Of a DNA stretch of 64,000 bases, positions 26,029-37,886 are shown piece by piece. The translations under genes and the position numbers were made by a program. Each line of letters begins with the position of its first letter. Positions within the stretch are counted from its first letter, which is position 1. This DNA comes from Sphingobium vermicomposti. Lineage in GTDB: Bacteria; Pseudomonadota; Alphaproteobacteria; Sphingomonadales; Sphingomonadaceae. Under the pieces are notes generated by a model that saw nothing but the letters and a program-made list of their open reading frames with translations, was not told where the DNA came from and made no database searches. The stretch is taken from positions 744,001 to 808,000 of the forward strand of contig NZ_JAASQR010000001.1 of assembly GCF_011762025.1 (NCBI RefSeq), in the 5' to 3' direction.

Positions 26029-28877
26029 GCCTCCGCCTCCCGCAGGGTCGCGGGATCGATGTCCATCGGACCTTCGTCGTCATCCGGTTCCTTCTGCACC
26101 CGCTGGGCGACGTGGCTGAGTTCGGCGAGGGCGAGCATCACGGCACCGATTACCGTCATGGCAACGCCGACATCGAAGAACATGGCCGTCGCCAACTCGA
26201 ACGTGCCGATCAACGGCAGGGTGAAATAGCCGAAAGAGCTGGTGAATAGCGGCGCATGGAAGAAGAGCGAGCCGAGGCCGGTGAGCGCGGCAATGATGAC
26301 ACCCAGGCCGATCAACAGATGTTCGTCGATCTGCCGCCGCTGATCGGCCCATTCGAAGCCCGACGCCATATATTGCATCAGCATCGCAATCGACACGACA
26401 AGACCGGCGATAAAGCCGCCGCCGGGCATATTATGCCCACGCAGGAAGATGTAGAGCCCGATCATTGTCGCCAGCGGCAGCAGCAACCTGGCCGCCACGG
26501 CGAACATCATCGGGTGACGTTCCGGGGAGCGGGGCAGGTCCGCGACCCATTCGCGCAGCCTTCGTCCCGACACGCCACGGGTCGCCGGTTGCAGCAGCGC
26601 GAAGATGGTCAGCGCGGCAATGCCCAGCACAATGATTTCCCCAAATGTGTCGAAGGCGCGGAAATCGACGAGGGTCACATTGACGACATTGGTCCCGCCG
26701 CCATGGGCATAGGAATTGGTCCAATGGTAAGCGGAAATCGGATCATTGGGCGCGCGCGTCATCACCGCCCAGGCCGCAAGGCCCGTTGCCGTGCCGCCCG
26801 CCAGCCCGATCATCCCGTCGCGCAGCCTCCGGCCATTGCTCGACACACGCGCCGGTATCTTGGGCAACAGGTTGAGCGCGAGCAGCAGCAGCAGGATCGT
26901 CACAATTTCGACGGAAATCTGCGTCAGCGCCAGATCGGGTGCCGACAGGTAGACAAAGGCCAGGGAAACGATGAGGCCGATCACGCTGATGTAGATGAGG
27001 GTCAGGAAACGCTGCCGCTGTACCTTCACCACTGCGGCCACCGCTGCCAGCAGCAGCAGCCATGCGACGACCGCGACAGGCGGCGCTGCTATGGTGGCGC
27101 GGGTGCCCGGCGTATAGCCGCCGGTCCACGCCCCTACCGCGCCGAGGATGATCGCGACTATGAACAACAAAACGAGCTGCCGTTGCAACGATCCGTTGTG
27201 GATGGTCCGGGTGATCGTGTCGGCGCAGCGGACCATCCATTCGACGGTGGATTCGAACAGACGCCGGGCGTCCGGCAGGCGTACCGCGTCCCAGCCCCGC
27301 TGCAACAAGCCGTGCCGCCGCAGCAATGTCGCGCCGATGATCACGGCCAGCACGCTCATGCCGAGCGCGGGGCTCAGTCCATGCCAGAGCGCAGGTTTGA
27401 ACGGCGGCGCGGTCCCGCCCGTGACAACTGCGGCGGCCGGAGCGATCAGGTCGAACGTCAGCGTCCGGGGGAACAGGCCGACCAGGACGGTGAGAGCGAC
27501 CAGCACGGCGGAAGGAACCCATAGCCCCAAGGGGGGATCATGCGGGTTGGCCGGGTAGGATGCGGGGCGCTGGCCCAGATAGAGGTGGAAGATGTAGCGC
27601 AGCGAATAGGCGACAGATAGCGTCGCCCCGATCACGGCCAGCAGCGGAACCGCCCAATTCTGCCCGGCCCAGACAATATGGGCGGTTTCTTCCAGCATCA
27701 TTTCTTTCGACAGAAAACCGCCGAACGGCGGCAATCCCGCCATGGACGCCGCAGCGATCACGCCCAACGTCGCCGTGATCGGCATCAGGCCCGCGACGCC
27801 GCCCAGCAGACGGATGTCGCGCGTCCCCGTTTCATGATCGACAATCCCTGCATTCATGAACAGCGCCGCCTTGAACAGCGCGTGGTTGAGCAGATGGAAC
27901 ACGCCAACCATCGCCGCCGCAGGGGTGCCAAAGCCGAACAACATGGTCAGCAGGCCAAGATGGCTGACCGTCGAGTAAGCCAGGATCGCCTTTAGGTCGT
28001 GGCGGAACAACGCGATCGCAGCGCCCATCACCATGGTGACAAGCCCGGTGGTTGATACCAGATAGAACCACAGATCCGTCCCCGCCAGCACTGGCCAGAA
28101 ACGGGCGAGCAGGAACACGCCCGCCTTCACCATGGTAGCAGAATGGAGATAGGCGCTGACCGGCGTGGGGGCAGCCATCGCGTGCGGCAGCCAGAAGTGA
28201 AAGGGAAATTGGGCCGATTTGGTAAAGCAGCCGAGCAGGAACAGCACCAGCGCCACCGGATAGAGCGGCGACGTGCGGATCGCGTCTCCGCTGGCCAATA
28301 TGTCGGCCAGTTCGAACGATCCGGCTATCTGGCCGATCAGCAGCAGCCCCGCGATCAGCGCTAGGCCGCCGCCGCCCGTCACCGCCAGCGCCATGCGCGC
28401 GCCCTGACGACCTTCGGCCTTGTCGTTGCGAAAGCCGATCAGCAGGAAGGAGGAGAGGCTGGTCAATTCCCAGAAGATCAGCAGCAGCAGCAGGTTGCCC
28501 GACAGCGATATGCCCAGCATCGCCCCCTGGAACAGCAGCAGCAGGGCAAGGAAGCGGCCCATGGGTTCGTTCGCGGGCAGATAGAAGCGGGCATAGATGA
28601 CGATCAGCAGCCCGATGCCCAGAATGAGCGCCGCAAAAAGCCACCCCAGCGCGTCGACCCGCACGCTGATATCCAGTCCCAATGCGGGCACCCAGTCGGC
28701 GCGAAACTGGACGGCTTGCCCCCCCAGCACTGAAGGTGCCAGCAGCGCGAGCAATAGCAGGCCCACCAGCGCGGGCGTACAGGCAATGCCGGCCAGCATG
28801 TTGCGATGCGCACGGCCAGCGACCGACGTCAGCAGCGCACCGATGAAGGGCAGCAACATGAGCAGGACCAGATGCAA
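26025..28877 (-). CDS. mnhA: Mrp/Pha cation antiporter subunit A fused to B
   Basis: 950 residues from TTG 28877, which has AGGGGGA seven bases upstream; the frame extends two dozen bases further, and an ATG eighteen bases inside is a second choice. Domains in order: a NuoL-like pump (to about 500; lysine helix FPFHFWLPHAMAAPTPVSAY), a linker with DUF4040-type helices (YLSAPDLALTQISVEIVTIL) and a C-terminal MnhB module (GLYIFLRGHNMPGGGFIAGL). Fusion of A and B is the PhaAB arrangement of rhizobia (group 2 mrp), so no separate mnhB is expected. First gene of the operon; exports Na+ or K+ in exchange for protons. Confidence 0.93.
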   Translation of the reverse strand: MHLVLLMLLPFIGALLTSVAGRAHRNMLAGIACTPALVGLLLLALLAPSVLGGQAVQFRADWVPALGLDISVRVDALGWLFAALILGIGLLIVIYARFYLPANEPMGRFLALLLLFQGAMLGISLSGNLLLLLIFWELTSLSSFLLIGFRNDKAEGRQGARMALAVTGGGGLALIAGLLLIGQIAGSFELADILASGDAIRTSPLYPVALVLFLLGCFTKSAQFPFHFWLPHAMAAPTPVSAYLHSATMVKAGVFLLARFWPVLAGTDLWFYLVSTTGLVTMVMGAAIALFRHDLKAILAYSTVSHLGLLTMLFGFGTPAAAMVGVFHLLNHALFKAALFMNAGIVDHETGTRDIRLLGGVAGLMPITATLGVIAAASMAGLPPFGGFLSKEMMLEETAHIVWAGQNWAVPLLAVIGATLSVAYSLRYIFHLYLGQRPASYPANPHDPPLGLWVPSAVLVALTVLVGLFPRTLTFDLIAPAAAVVTGGTAPPFKPALWHGLSPALGMSVLAVIIGATLLRRHGLLQRGWDAVRLPDARRLFESTVEWMVRCADTITRTIHNGSLQRQLVLLFIVAIILGAVGAWTGGYTPGTRATIAAPPVAVVAWLLLLAAVAAVVKVQRQRFLTLIYISVIGLIVSLAFVYLSAPDLALTQISVEIVTILLLLLALNLLPKIPARVSSNGRRLRDGMIGLAGGTATGLAAWAVMTRAPNDPISAYHWTNSYAHGGGTNVVNVTLVDFRAFDTFGEIIVLGIAALTIFALLQPATRGVSGRRLREWVADLPRSPERHPMMFAVAARLLLPLATMIGLYIFLRGHNMPGGGFIAGLVVSIAMLMQYMASGFEWADQRRQIDEHLLIGLGVIIAALTGLGSLFFHAPLFTSSFGYFTLPLIGTFELATAMFFDVGVAMTVIGAVMLALAELSHVAQRVQKEPDDDEGPMDIDPATLREAEA

Positions 28878-29268
28878 GAATTTCCCCCTGCGCAACGCCT
28901 GGGAACGGCATCGCGAATGCGTTTGCTGGTGGACGCGGAGCGACTATGTCCGCTTTCCGCTATCGGGGCAGCAAGGTCAACCGGCCAAGCCCGGATAATC
29001 AGACCACATCCTGGCCCCGCCCCGTGTGAAACGGCGAGACCGGCCAGCTGAGAGGGGTGACGGCGACCTACCCTGGCATGGTGACGGTTATCATATGCTA
29101 CCACTGCAGCCGGTGCGATGATGCTGTCGTCAGTGTAAGAAACCGTTGGGATAGCCCTATGTCCGGGACGCATTCCGCTCGCGTTCTGGCCGGGGTTATG
29201 ACAGGATAGGCATAATAGCGAGCAAGGTTCGTTCATTCGATGAGCGGCGACTGGGAAAGGATATTCCC
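28878..29268. other. Divergent intergenic region mnhA/nfeD
   Basis: 390 bases between the two head-to-head operons, so it should hold both promoters. I found no clear TTGACA/TATAAT pair for either side and no convincing small gene. The only marked structure is the GGGAA-AGGATA-TTCCC hairpin immediately before nfeD, listed separately. Confidence 0.5.
29253..29268 (+). promoter_or_regulatory. Ribosome-binding site of nfeD inside a small hairpin loop
   Basis: GGGAA (29253-29257) and TTCCC (29264-29268) flank AGGATA, which contains the AAGGA Shine-Dalgarno, and the GTG start follows at once. The stem is only five pairs, so it would present rather than strongly hide the site. Confidence 0.4.
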
Positions 29269-30660
29269 GTGGAAAGCCGATGCCAACTTGCGCTGTTCCG
29301 CTTTTTGTTCGTGCTGGGTTTGTTGTTGCTCAGTGCTGTATCTACGCTTGTCCAGGCCGAACGGTCGACTGACAGGCGCGAAGTGCCGCGGCTCACGATA
29401 GACGGGGCCATTGGCCCGGCGACCGCCGATTATATCGTTCGCGGCGTTGCCGCTGCCGCGGAAAACGGCGCGCCCATGATCCTGATCCAGATGGACACGC
29501 CTGGCGGCCTCGACACCTCCATGCGCGAAATCATCCGGGCCATCGTCAACGCGCCGTTTCCGGTCGTGACCTATGTCAGCCCGAGCGGTGCGCGCGCCGC
29601 GAGCGCCGGAGCGTTCATTCTGACCGCAAGCCACGTCGCGGCGATGGCGCCGGGCACCAATGTCGGCGCGGCCAGCCCGGTCCAGATTGGCGCGCCCGGC
29701 CTGCCTCCCGCGTCCGACCCCAAGGATGGCAGTGGCGACAAGCCCAAGGATGGCACCTCCACCCCGCAAAAGCCCGCCAGCACGAGCGAGGCCAAGGCGC
29801 TGAACGACGCCATCGCCTACATCCGTTCGCTCGCTGAAATGCGCGGCCGCAATGCCGAATGGGCCGAAGCCGCCGTTCGTGACGCAGCCAGCCTTTCGGC
29901 GCAGGCGGCTCTCGATCAGAAGGTGATCGACCTCATCGCCCGTGACGACGCCGATCTGTTGGCCCAGTTGCACGGACGCGCCGTGAAGATCGGCGGCGGA
30001 GAGGTCCGCCTCGATACGCAAGCGGTAGCCCTTGCCAATGTCGATCCCAACTGGCGAACGCGCCTTCTGGTCGCGATCACCAATCCTAACATCGCACTGA
30101 TCCTGATGATGATCGGTGCCTATGGCCTGCTGTTCGAGTTCATGAATCCGGGTGCCCTTTACCCCGGAACGATTGGTGTCATCTGCCTGCTGGTGGGCCT
30201 TTACGCGCTGTCCGCCCTACCGGTGAATTACGCCGGAATTGCGCTGATCATTCTGGGCATGGCGCTCATGGCCGCCGAGGCCTTTGCCCCATCCTTCGGC
30301 ATATTGGGCATCGGCGGCCTCATCGCCTTTGCAATCGGCGCGACGATCATGTTCGACACCGACGTTCCGCAGTTCCGCGTAACCCTCCCCGTGCTGGGCG
30401 CGGTTGCCGTCGCCAGCCTGGGCGCGACCTTGCTGACCATGCGGCTGGCGCTGCAGTCGCGCCACAAAAGGGTCGCCACGGGGCGCGAGCAGATGGTCGG
30501 CACAGTTGCGCGCGTGCTGGATTGGGAAGGGCAAGGCGGGCATGTCCAGATCCATGGGGAACGTTGGCGCGCCGCCAGCACGGTTGAATTTCGATCCGGC
30601 CAGTCCGTGCGGGTCATCGATGTCCAGGGCCTGACCCTGATGGTCGAACCGCCTGCCTGA
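29269..30660 (+). CDS. Long-form NfeD protein (membrane serine protease, NfeD1b)
   Basis: 463 residues from GTG 29269. Signal sequence ending at VQA, then a ClpP-like protease domain with the serine in [15 protein letters not shown] and the general-base lysine region [18 protein letters not shown], next four membrane helices (about 265-385) and a C-terminal OB-fold NfeD domain ([24 protein letters not shown]). A Pro/Lys/Asp-rich insert at about 145-165 interrupts the protease domain. In archaeal and bacterial homologues the protease cleaves its slipin partner; that partner gene follows 22 bases downstream. Confidence 0.9.
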   Translation: MESRCQLALFRFLFVLGLLLLSAVSTLVQAERSTDRREVPRLTIDGAIGPATADYIVRGVAAAAENGAPMILIQMDTPGGLDTSMREIIRAIVNAPFPVVTYVSPSGARAASAGAFILTASHVAAMAPGTNVGAASPVQIGAPGLPPASDPKDGSGDKPKDGTSTPQKPASTSEAKALNDAIAYIRSLAEMRGRNAEWAEAAVRDAASLSAQAALDQKVIDLIARDDADLLAQLHGRAVKIGGGEVRLDTQAVALANVDPNWRTRLLVAITNPNIALILMMIGAYGLLFEFMNPGALYPGTIGVICLLVGLYALSALPVNYAGIALIILGMALMAAEAFAPSFGILGIGGLIAFAIGATIMFDTDVPQFRVTLPVLGAVAVASLGATLLTMRLALQSRHKRVATGREQMVGTVARVLDWEGQGGHVQIHGERWRAASTVEFRSGQSVRVIDVQGLTLMVEPPA

Positions 30661-30682
30661 CATTTGGGAAAGGAGACACGTC

Positions 30683-31450
30683 ATGGAGATGATCGGAAAC
30701 CTGGCATTTTATATTCCGCTGATAATCCTGCTGCTGATCTTCCTGATGGCGGCGATCAAGATCCTGCGGGAATATGAGCGCGGCGTCATATTCACGCTGG
30801 GCCGATATACGGGCGTCAAGGGGCCGGGCTTGATCCTGCTGGTGCCATTCGTGCAGCAAATGGTGCGGATCGATCTACGCACGATCGTGCTGGATGTGCC
30901 GACCCAGGACGTTATTTCACGGGACAATGTTTCGGTGAAGGTGAACGCGGTGATCTACTTTCGGGTGATCACGCCGGAGGCCGCGACGATCCAGGTCGAA
31001 AATTACATGCAGGCGACCAGCGAACTTGCCCAGACCACGCTTCGTTCGGTGCTGGGCAAGCATGAACTGGACGAGATGCTGGCCGAGCGCGACAAGCTCA
31101 ACGCCGATATTCAGGAGATTCTGGATGCCCAGACAGACGCCTGGGGCATCAAGGTCGCCAATGTCGAAATCAAGCATGTGGACATAGACGAATCCATGGT
31201 GCGGGCAATCGCTCGCCAAGCCGAAGCCGAGCGCGAACGGCGGGCCAAGGTCATCAACGCTGAAGGTGAGCAACAGGCAGCGCATAAGCTGCTGGAGGCC
31301 GCCGAAATCCTTGGTCAGCGTCCCGAGGCCATGCAGCTGCGCTACCTTTCGACGCTGAATGTCATCGCTGGGGAGCGCAGTTCGACCATCATATTCCCCT
31401 TCCCCCTCGATTTTCTGGATCTGCTGAAAAACATACAGCGCGACGGCTGA
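30683..31450 (+). CDS. Slipin / stomatin-like SPFH protein
   Basis: 255 residues: one N-terminal membrane helix, then the SPFH/band-7 domain ([47 protein letters not shown]) and a coiled-coil segment [20 protein letters not shown]. This is the usual partner of the long NfeD protein, and the two are cotranscribed. They organise membrane microdomains and quality control, as known for the family. Convergent to thiC with a GC-rich hairpin between. Confidence 0.92.
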   Translation: MEMIGNLAFYIPLIILLLIFLMAAIKILREYERGVIFTLGRYTGVKGPGLILLVPFVQQMVRIDLRTIVLDVPTQDVISRDNVSVKVNAVIYFRVITPEAATIQVENYMQATSELAQTTLRSVLGKHELDEMLAERDKLNADIQEILDAQTDAWGIKVANVEIKHVDIDESMVRAIARQAEAERERRAKVINAEGEQQAAHKLLEAAEILGQRPEAMQLRYLSTLNVIAGERSSTIIFPFPLDFLDLLKNIQRDG

Positions 31451-31490
31451 AGCCATCGGAGAAATGATGTCGGCGCGGTGGATGCTTCGC

Positions 31491-31527
31491 GGGGCGGGAA
31501 GCGACCGGCCCGGCCGCGTCCCGCCCC
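31491..31527. terminator. GC-rich hairpin between slipin and thiC
   Basis: GGGGCGGGA (31491-31499) pairs perfectly with TCCCGCCCC (31519-31527), with further GC pairing in the loop. It lies between convergent genes, so it can end transcription from both, but neither side has a T run. Confidence 0.45.
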
Positions 31528-31532
31528 CTTCG

Positions 31533-33838
<2,306 letters not shown>

Positions 33839-33903
33839 CGGCAATCCGTCCTCCTCTTCGTCGCTGGGCGGAAGAAGGGCGCGGACATGCCTATGACAAG
33901 CCG

Positions 33904-33998
33904 TCCCTCCCTACGCCGGTCTTATCCGGATCAGGTTCAGCGGGTCGCAGCCACATCAGCTGCCTCTCAACCGCCTGTGAGCGGTCCCCCGGGGATGA
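33904..33998 (-). ncRNA. TPP riboswitch (THI element)
   Basis: The minus-strand sequence carries the highly conserved 3' half ACCCGCTGAACCTGATCCGG, then ATAA, CCGGCGTAGGGA, and the 5' core TTGAGAGG (usual CTGAGA with one change) flanked by a GCAGCTGATGTGGCTGC helix. P1 can form from TCCCC near 33995 and GGGA near 33904-33908. It ends about 65 bases before the membrane-protein start. There is no intrinsic terminator in that spacer, so control is probably at ribosome access or through rho. Direct binding of thiamine pyrophosphate is known for the class. Confidence 0.95.
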
Positions 33999-34082
33999 GC
34001 CGGAATAGCCGATGGCGCGCGTCAGGGAAAGCCCCCGCGCGAACAAGGGAGCGCTGGACAGTCCCCGTGCATTTACGCAGTG

Positions 34083-34388
34083 ATGCGCAACATGAAACAT
34101 CCCGACCTTACCACCAAGCAGGGGCGAAAGGCGTGGCGGCACGACATGCGCATGATCGCCGTTCGCCCCCGCCGCTATGGACTGTGGCTGCTAACGGCGG
34201 GATTTCTGCTGCTGCTGACGCCATCGGCACTGGATGTGCATAGCCTGTTCGGATTGTGGCCGCCGATGCTGGGGGCGATCTGCATATTGGCGGGCACGCC
34301 CCTGCTGGTTGCCAGCGTCCTGCTGCGGCGTCGCTATGCGCAACAGCGCCTGGCTGGTCATGCGGTGGTTGAGCGGATCAGGGGCTGA
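34083..34388 (+). CDS. Small two-helix membrane protein
   Basis: 101 residues from ATG 34083 (a later ATG at 34092 is possible). A basic N-terminal part (KQGRKAWRHDMRMIAVRPRR) is followed by two hydrophobic stretches, LWLLTAGFLLLLTPSAL and PMLGAICILAGTPLLVASVLL, and a basic tail. No family recognised. Its TGA is directly followed by the ATG of the prolyl oligopeptidase gene, so the two are cotranscribed. Divergent from the TPP-controlled operon. Confidence 0.65.
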   Translation: MRNMKHPDLTTKQGRKAWRHDMRMIAVRPRRYGLWLLTAGFLLLLTPSALDVHSLFGLWPPMLGAICILAGTPLLVASVLLRRRYAQQRLAGHAVVERIRG

Positions 34389-36491
34389 ATGATTTTGAAG
34401 AGGATCGTAACGATGATTTCCGCAACCCTGCTGACCGCCGCGGGCGCGCCGCCGCCTGCACCCGCCGACGATCCCTATGTCTGGTTGGAGGATTGGACCG
34501 GCCCGCGCGCGATGCAATGGGTCGAGGCGGAAAATCAGGCGACAGTCGCAACGTTGCAGGGGGACCGCCGCTACAAGGGTTTCTACGATCAGGCGCTGGC
34601 CATCGCATCGGCCAAGGACCGGATCGCCATGCCCATGATGATCGGGGGACGCATCTTCAATTTCTGGCGCGATGCCGATCATCCGCAGGGCATATGGCGC
34701 GTCACCAGCGAAGCCGATTATGCGACGGAACAGCCCCGTTGGGAAACCGTGCTCGACCTTGATGCCCTGTCCAAAGCGGAAGGCCGCAAATGGGTGTGGA
34801 AGGGCGCGAGCATCCTGGACCCCGAAGAGAAACTGGCCCTTATCCACCTGTCCGACGGCGGCGAAGATGCGGTTTCCTTGCGGGAGTTCGACCTGCAAGC
34901 CGGTCAATTCGTGCAAGGCGGATTCGATGTGCCGACGTCAAAGCAGAATGTCGATTGGGGGGATGAGGACACGCTGCTGCTGGCGCGCGACTGGGGCGAC
35001 GGGTCGATGACGGCATCGGGCTATCCCTTCATCGTCAAGGCGGTGAAGCGAGGCTCTCCGCTTAGCGCGGCGGTGGAGGTCTATCGCGGTGCGCCCACCG
35101 ACCAGCTCGGCGTCTATCCGATGCTGCTGTCCGATGGGGACGACAACCGCGCGGCATTTCTGGTGCGCGGCGTGACCTTCTTTGGCAATGAGACCTATTT
35201 GCTGACCGCAGCGGGCGCGAAGAAGCTGCCCCTGCCCGCCAAGAGCAGCCTGCAGGGGCTGGTGCAGGGCGAGTTGTTGATCCAGACCAGCGAGGATTGG
35301 ACCAGCGGCGGCGTCACCGTGCCTGCTGGGGCCTTGGCGAGCGTGCCGCTGAAAGCCCTGGAATCGGGTGAAGCCTTGTCGCCCCGCATCCTGTTCGCGC
35401 CCAACGAACGGCAGTCGATCGACGGCGTCGCCGCGACCAGAAGCCGGGCGATCGTGACGATCAACGACAATGTGCGCGGGCGGGTGCTGAGCTTTGCTCC
35501 GGGCGCGGACGGGTGGACGTCGCAGGCGGTGGAACTACCGGACAATGCGACGATCAGCACCGTGGCGGCGACGCATCGGAACGACCGGGTATATTTGAGC
35601 GTCGCCGGATTTCTGGCCCCCACGACGCTGTGGGCGATGGACGCGGCCAGCGCCGCCCCGGTTCAGGTCAAGGCGATGCCCGCTCGGTTCGACGCGGCGG
35701 GACTGGTGGTGGAACAATATGAGGCGGCGTCCAGCGACGGGACCAAAATCCCCTATTTCATCGTCCACCGAAAGGACATGAAGCGCGACGGATCGACGCC
35801 CGCGATCATGACGGCCTATGGCGGCTTCGAAATTTCGATGACGCCCAGCTATGCCGCCATCATGGGCAAGCTGTGGCTGGAACGGGGGAACAGCTTCGCC
35901 GTCGCCAACATTCGCGGCGGGGGTGAGTTTGGTCCGGCCTGGCACGAAGCAGGCAGAAAGACGAAGCGGCAGATCATCTATGATGATTTCGCCGCCGTGG
36001 CGCGGGACATATTCGCGCGCGGCCTGTCGTCTCCGGCGAAATTCGGCATTTATGGCGGCTCTAACGGCGGGTTGCTGATGGGCGTGCAGTTCAGCCAGCA
36101 TCCCGATCTGTGGAAGGCGGTGGCCATTCAGGTGCCGCTGCTCGACATGGTCCGTTATGAACAGATTGCGGCGGGCGCGTCGTGGGTCGATGAATATGGC
36201 AGCGTTTCGGTGCCGGAGGAAAAGGCGTTTCTGGAAACTATATCGCCCTATCGCAACATTCGGGCGGGGGTGGCCTACCCCACCCCCTATGTCTGGACCA
36301 CGACCAAGGACGACCGCGTCGGACCGCAACATGCGCGGAAATTCGCGGCCCGGTTGAAGGAATACGGCTTGCCTTATCTTTTCTACGAAGATTTGGCGGG
36401 GGGCCATGCCGGCGACGCCGACATTGAACAGAGCGCACGGTTGCAGGCGATGCAGATGGCCTATTTCGCGCGGGAGCTGGAAGGCAAGTGA
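34389..36491 (+). CDS. Secreted prolyl oligopeptidase-family peptidase (S9A)
   Basis: 700 residues. Signal-like N terminus (MILKRIVTMISATLLTAAGA), then DDPYVWLEDWTGPRAMQWVE, the standard opening of prolyl oligopeptidases, a beta-propeller to about residue 420 and the alpha/beta-hydrolase with the serine in FGIYGGSNGGLLMGV, acid in TTKDDRVGPQH and histidine in DLAGGHAGDAD. Probably periplasmic. It is a different branch from the oligopeptidase B at 13.4 kb. It ends 24 bases from the convergent P450 stop. Confidence 0.9.
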   Translation: MILKRIVTMISATLLTAAGAPPPAPADDPYVWLEDWTGPRAMQWVEAENQATVATLQGDRRYKGFYDQALAIASAKDRIAMPMMIGGRIFNFWRDADHPQGIWRVTSEADYATEQPRWETVLDLDALSKAEGRKWVWKGASILDPEEKLALIHLSDGGEDAVSLREFDLQAGQFVQGGFDVPTSKQNVDWGDEDTLLLARDWGDGSMTASGYPFIVKAVKRGSPLSAAVEVYRGAPTDQLGVYPMLLSDGDDNRAAFLVRGVTFFGNETYLLTAAGAKKLPLPAKSSLQGLVQGELLIQTSEDWTSGGVTVPAGALASVPLKALESGEALSPRILFAPNERQSIDGVAATRSRAIVTINDNVRGRVLSFAPGADGWTSQAVELPDNATISTVAATHRNDRVYLSVAGFLAPTTLWAMDAASAAPVQVKAMPARFDAAGLVVEQYEAASSDGTKIPYFIVHRKDMKRDGSTPAIMTAYGGFEISMTPSYAAIMGKLWLERGNSFAVANIRGGGEFGPAWHEAGRKTKRQIIYDDFAAVARDIFARGLSSPAKFGIYGGSNGGLLMGVQFSQHPDLWKAVAIQVPLLDMVRYEQIAAGASWVDEYGSVSVPEEKAFLETISPYRNIRAGVAYPTPYVWTTTKDDRVGPQHARKFAARLKEYGLPYLFYEDLAGGHAGDADIEQSARLQAMQMAYFARELEGK

Positions 36492-36515
36492 TCGGGTCGC
36501 CCCCTTCGCGGTCGC

Positions 36516-37886
36516 CTACTCCACCCTGTCGAACATCAGTTTCATGCCCGTCCGGGGCCGGATGGTCAGGCGGCTGACCGGCTCAGGCTCGAACCCTTGC
36601 GGCACCGACAGGCGATAGCCGCGCAGGACGCTGGCAATCACCGTCATCACCTCCTGCTGGGCGAAGCCTGCGCCGACGCAGACGCGCGGGCCGCGGCCAA
36701 AGGGGAACCAGGCCTGCTTCACCATCTCCGCATTGGCGGGATCGTCGAAGCGATCGGGATCGAAACTGTGCGGGCAGGCCCAATTATCCTTGTTGCGTTG
36801 GGTCAGCCAGGGCGCGACCACCAGCATCGCGCCTTCCTCCAAATGCTTGTCGCGCATCGGCATCGGGCAGGGCACTTCGCGCGGAAAGAAGGCGACAGGC
36901 GGATAGAGGCGCAGCGTTTCGCGGAAGATGTTGCGGACGTGCCCCATGTCCTTGAGCATGGCGGCGGTGAGCGGGGCATCGCCTGCCAGCGCGCCCACTT
37001 CAGCGCGGGCGGCGTGCTGAATATGGGCGCATTCGGCCAGCATGTAGAGCGCCCAGGTCATGGTGCTGGCAGACGTTTCATGGCCGGCCAGGAAGACGGT
37101 CGAGACCTGGTCCATCACCTGTTGCAGGGTGAAGGGATCACCGGTTTCGGGATGCTTCGCCTCGATCAGCGACTGGAGGATGTCCTTGTGCGGCACCTCG
37201 CCACGCTCATGGAAGCCCTGATAGCGGGTCTCGACAATCGGGCGGAAGACGTCGTGGATCGCCTTGGCGGGTTTTAGCGACCGCTGTTCGAACCAGCGCG
37301 CCGGAACGCCGTAGAGGCGCAGCATCGAGGCGCTGTGGGCGTAGCGCTGGAACTTGCCGAACGCGTTGTGGATGATGTTGGAGCGATGCTCGTCCAAAGC
37401 TTCGGAAAAGAGGGTGCGGAAGATGATGTCGGCCGCGACATGGGTCATCATCGGGTCGATATCCACCGGCTTTGTGCGGTCGGCGGCATCGATGCGGGCC
37501 AGCAGATCGTCGGCGGCGGCGACCATCAGCGGCATGGACCGGTGCAGCGCGGTATGGGCAAAGGCCGGATTGACCATCGCGCGCTGGCTTTCCCAATCCT
37601 CGCCATTGGCGGAAAAGACGCTGTTGCCGATCAGCGGCGACAGGTTGCGGACCAACTCGCGATGCTTGGGGAAGGCGGTGCCCCCGCGCAGCACCTTGTC
37701 CACCAGCGGCAGTTCGTTGGCGATATACATGATCTGGCCGGGCATGCGGATTTCGCCCAGCTTCATCGTGTAGCTTTTTTCGAACAGCACATGAATCCAG
37801 CTGTGCCAGCCGCGCAGGAACCGCTTCATCAGGCCGCGCTTGGTCCGGGGCGGCTGCGGATAGGGAGGCGTGAAAGGATCGGTCAC
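36516..37886 (-). CDS. Cytochrome P450
   Basis: 456 residues, soluble bacterial type. The haem-binding loop FPFGRGPRVCVGAGFA, the ExxR motif in FRETLRLYPPVAFFPRE and the I-helix AGHETSASTMTW are intact, so it should be active. Overall architecture (454-460 residues, PPVAFFPRE) is closer to the fatty-acid or terpenoid hydroxylase groups than to P450cam. Redox partner genes are not adjacent. It starts inside the end of the hydrolase-like gene (4-base overlap), so both are expressed together. Confidence 0.93.
   Translation of the reverse strand: MTDPFTPPYPQPPRTKRGLMKRFLRGWHSWIHVLFEKSYTMKLGEIRMPGQIMYIANELPLVDKVLRGGTAFPKHRELVRNLSPLIGNSVFSANGEDWESQRAMVNPAFAHTALHRSMPLMVAAADDLLARIDAADRTKPVDIDPMMTHVAADIIFRTLFSEALDEHRSNIIHNAFGKFQRYAHSASMLRLYGVPARWFEQRSLKPAKAIHDVFRPIVETRYQGFHERGEVPHKDILQSLIEAKHPETGDPFTLQQVMDQVSTVFLAGHETSASTMTWALYMLAECAHIQHAARAEVGALAGDAPLTAAMLKDMGHVRNIFRETLRLYPPVAFFPREVPCPMPMRDKHLEEGAMLVVAPWLTQRNKDNWACPHSFDPDRFDDPANAEMVKQAWFPFGRGPRVCVGAGFAQQEVMTVIASVLRGYRLSVPQGFEPEPVSRLTIRPRTGMKLMFDRVE

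Noticed and set aside
26256-27524. Long plus-strand open frame opposite mnhA
   Set aside because: Same GC-driven antisense artefact; the minus strand encodes a clear antiporter.
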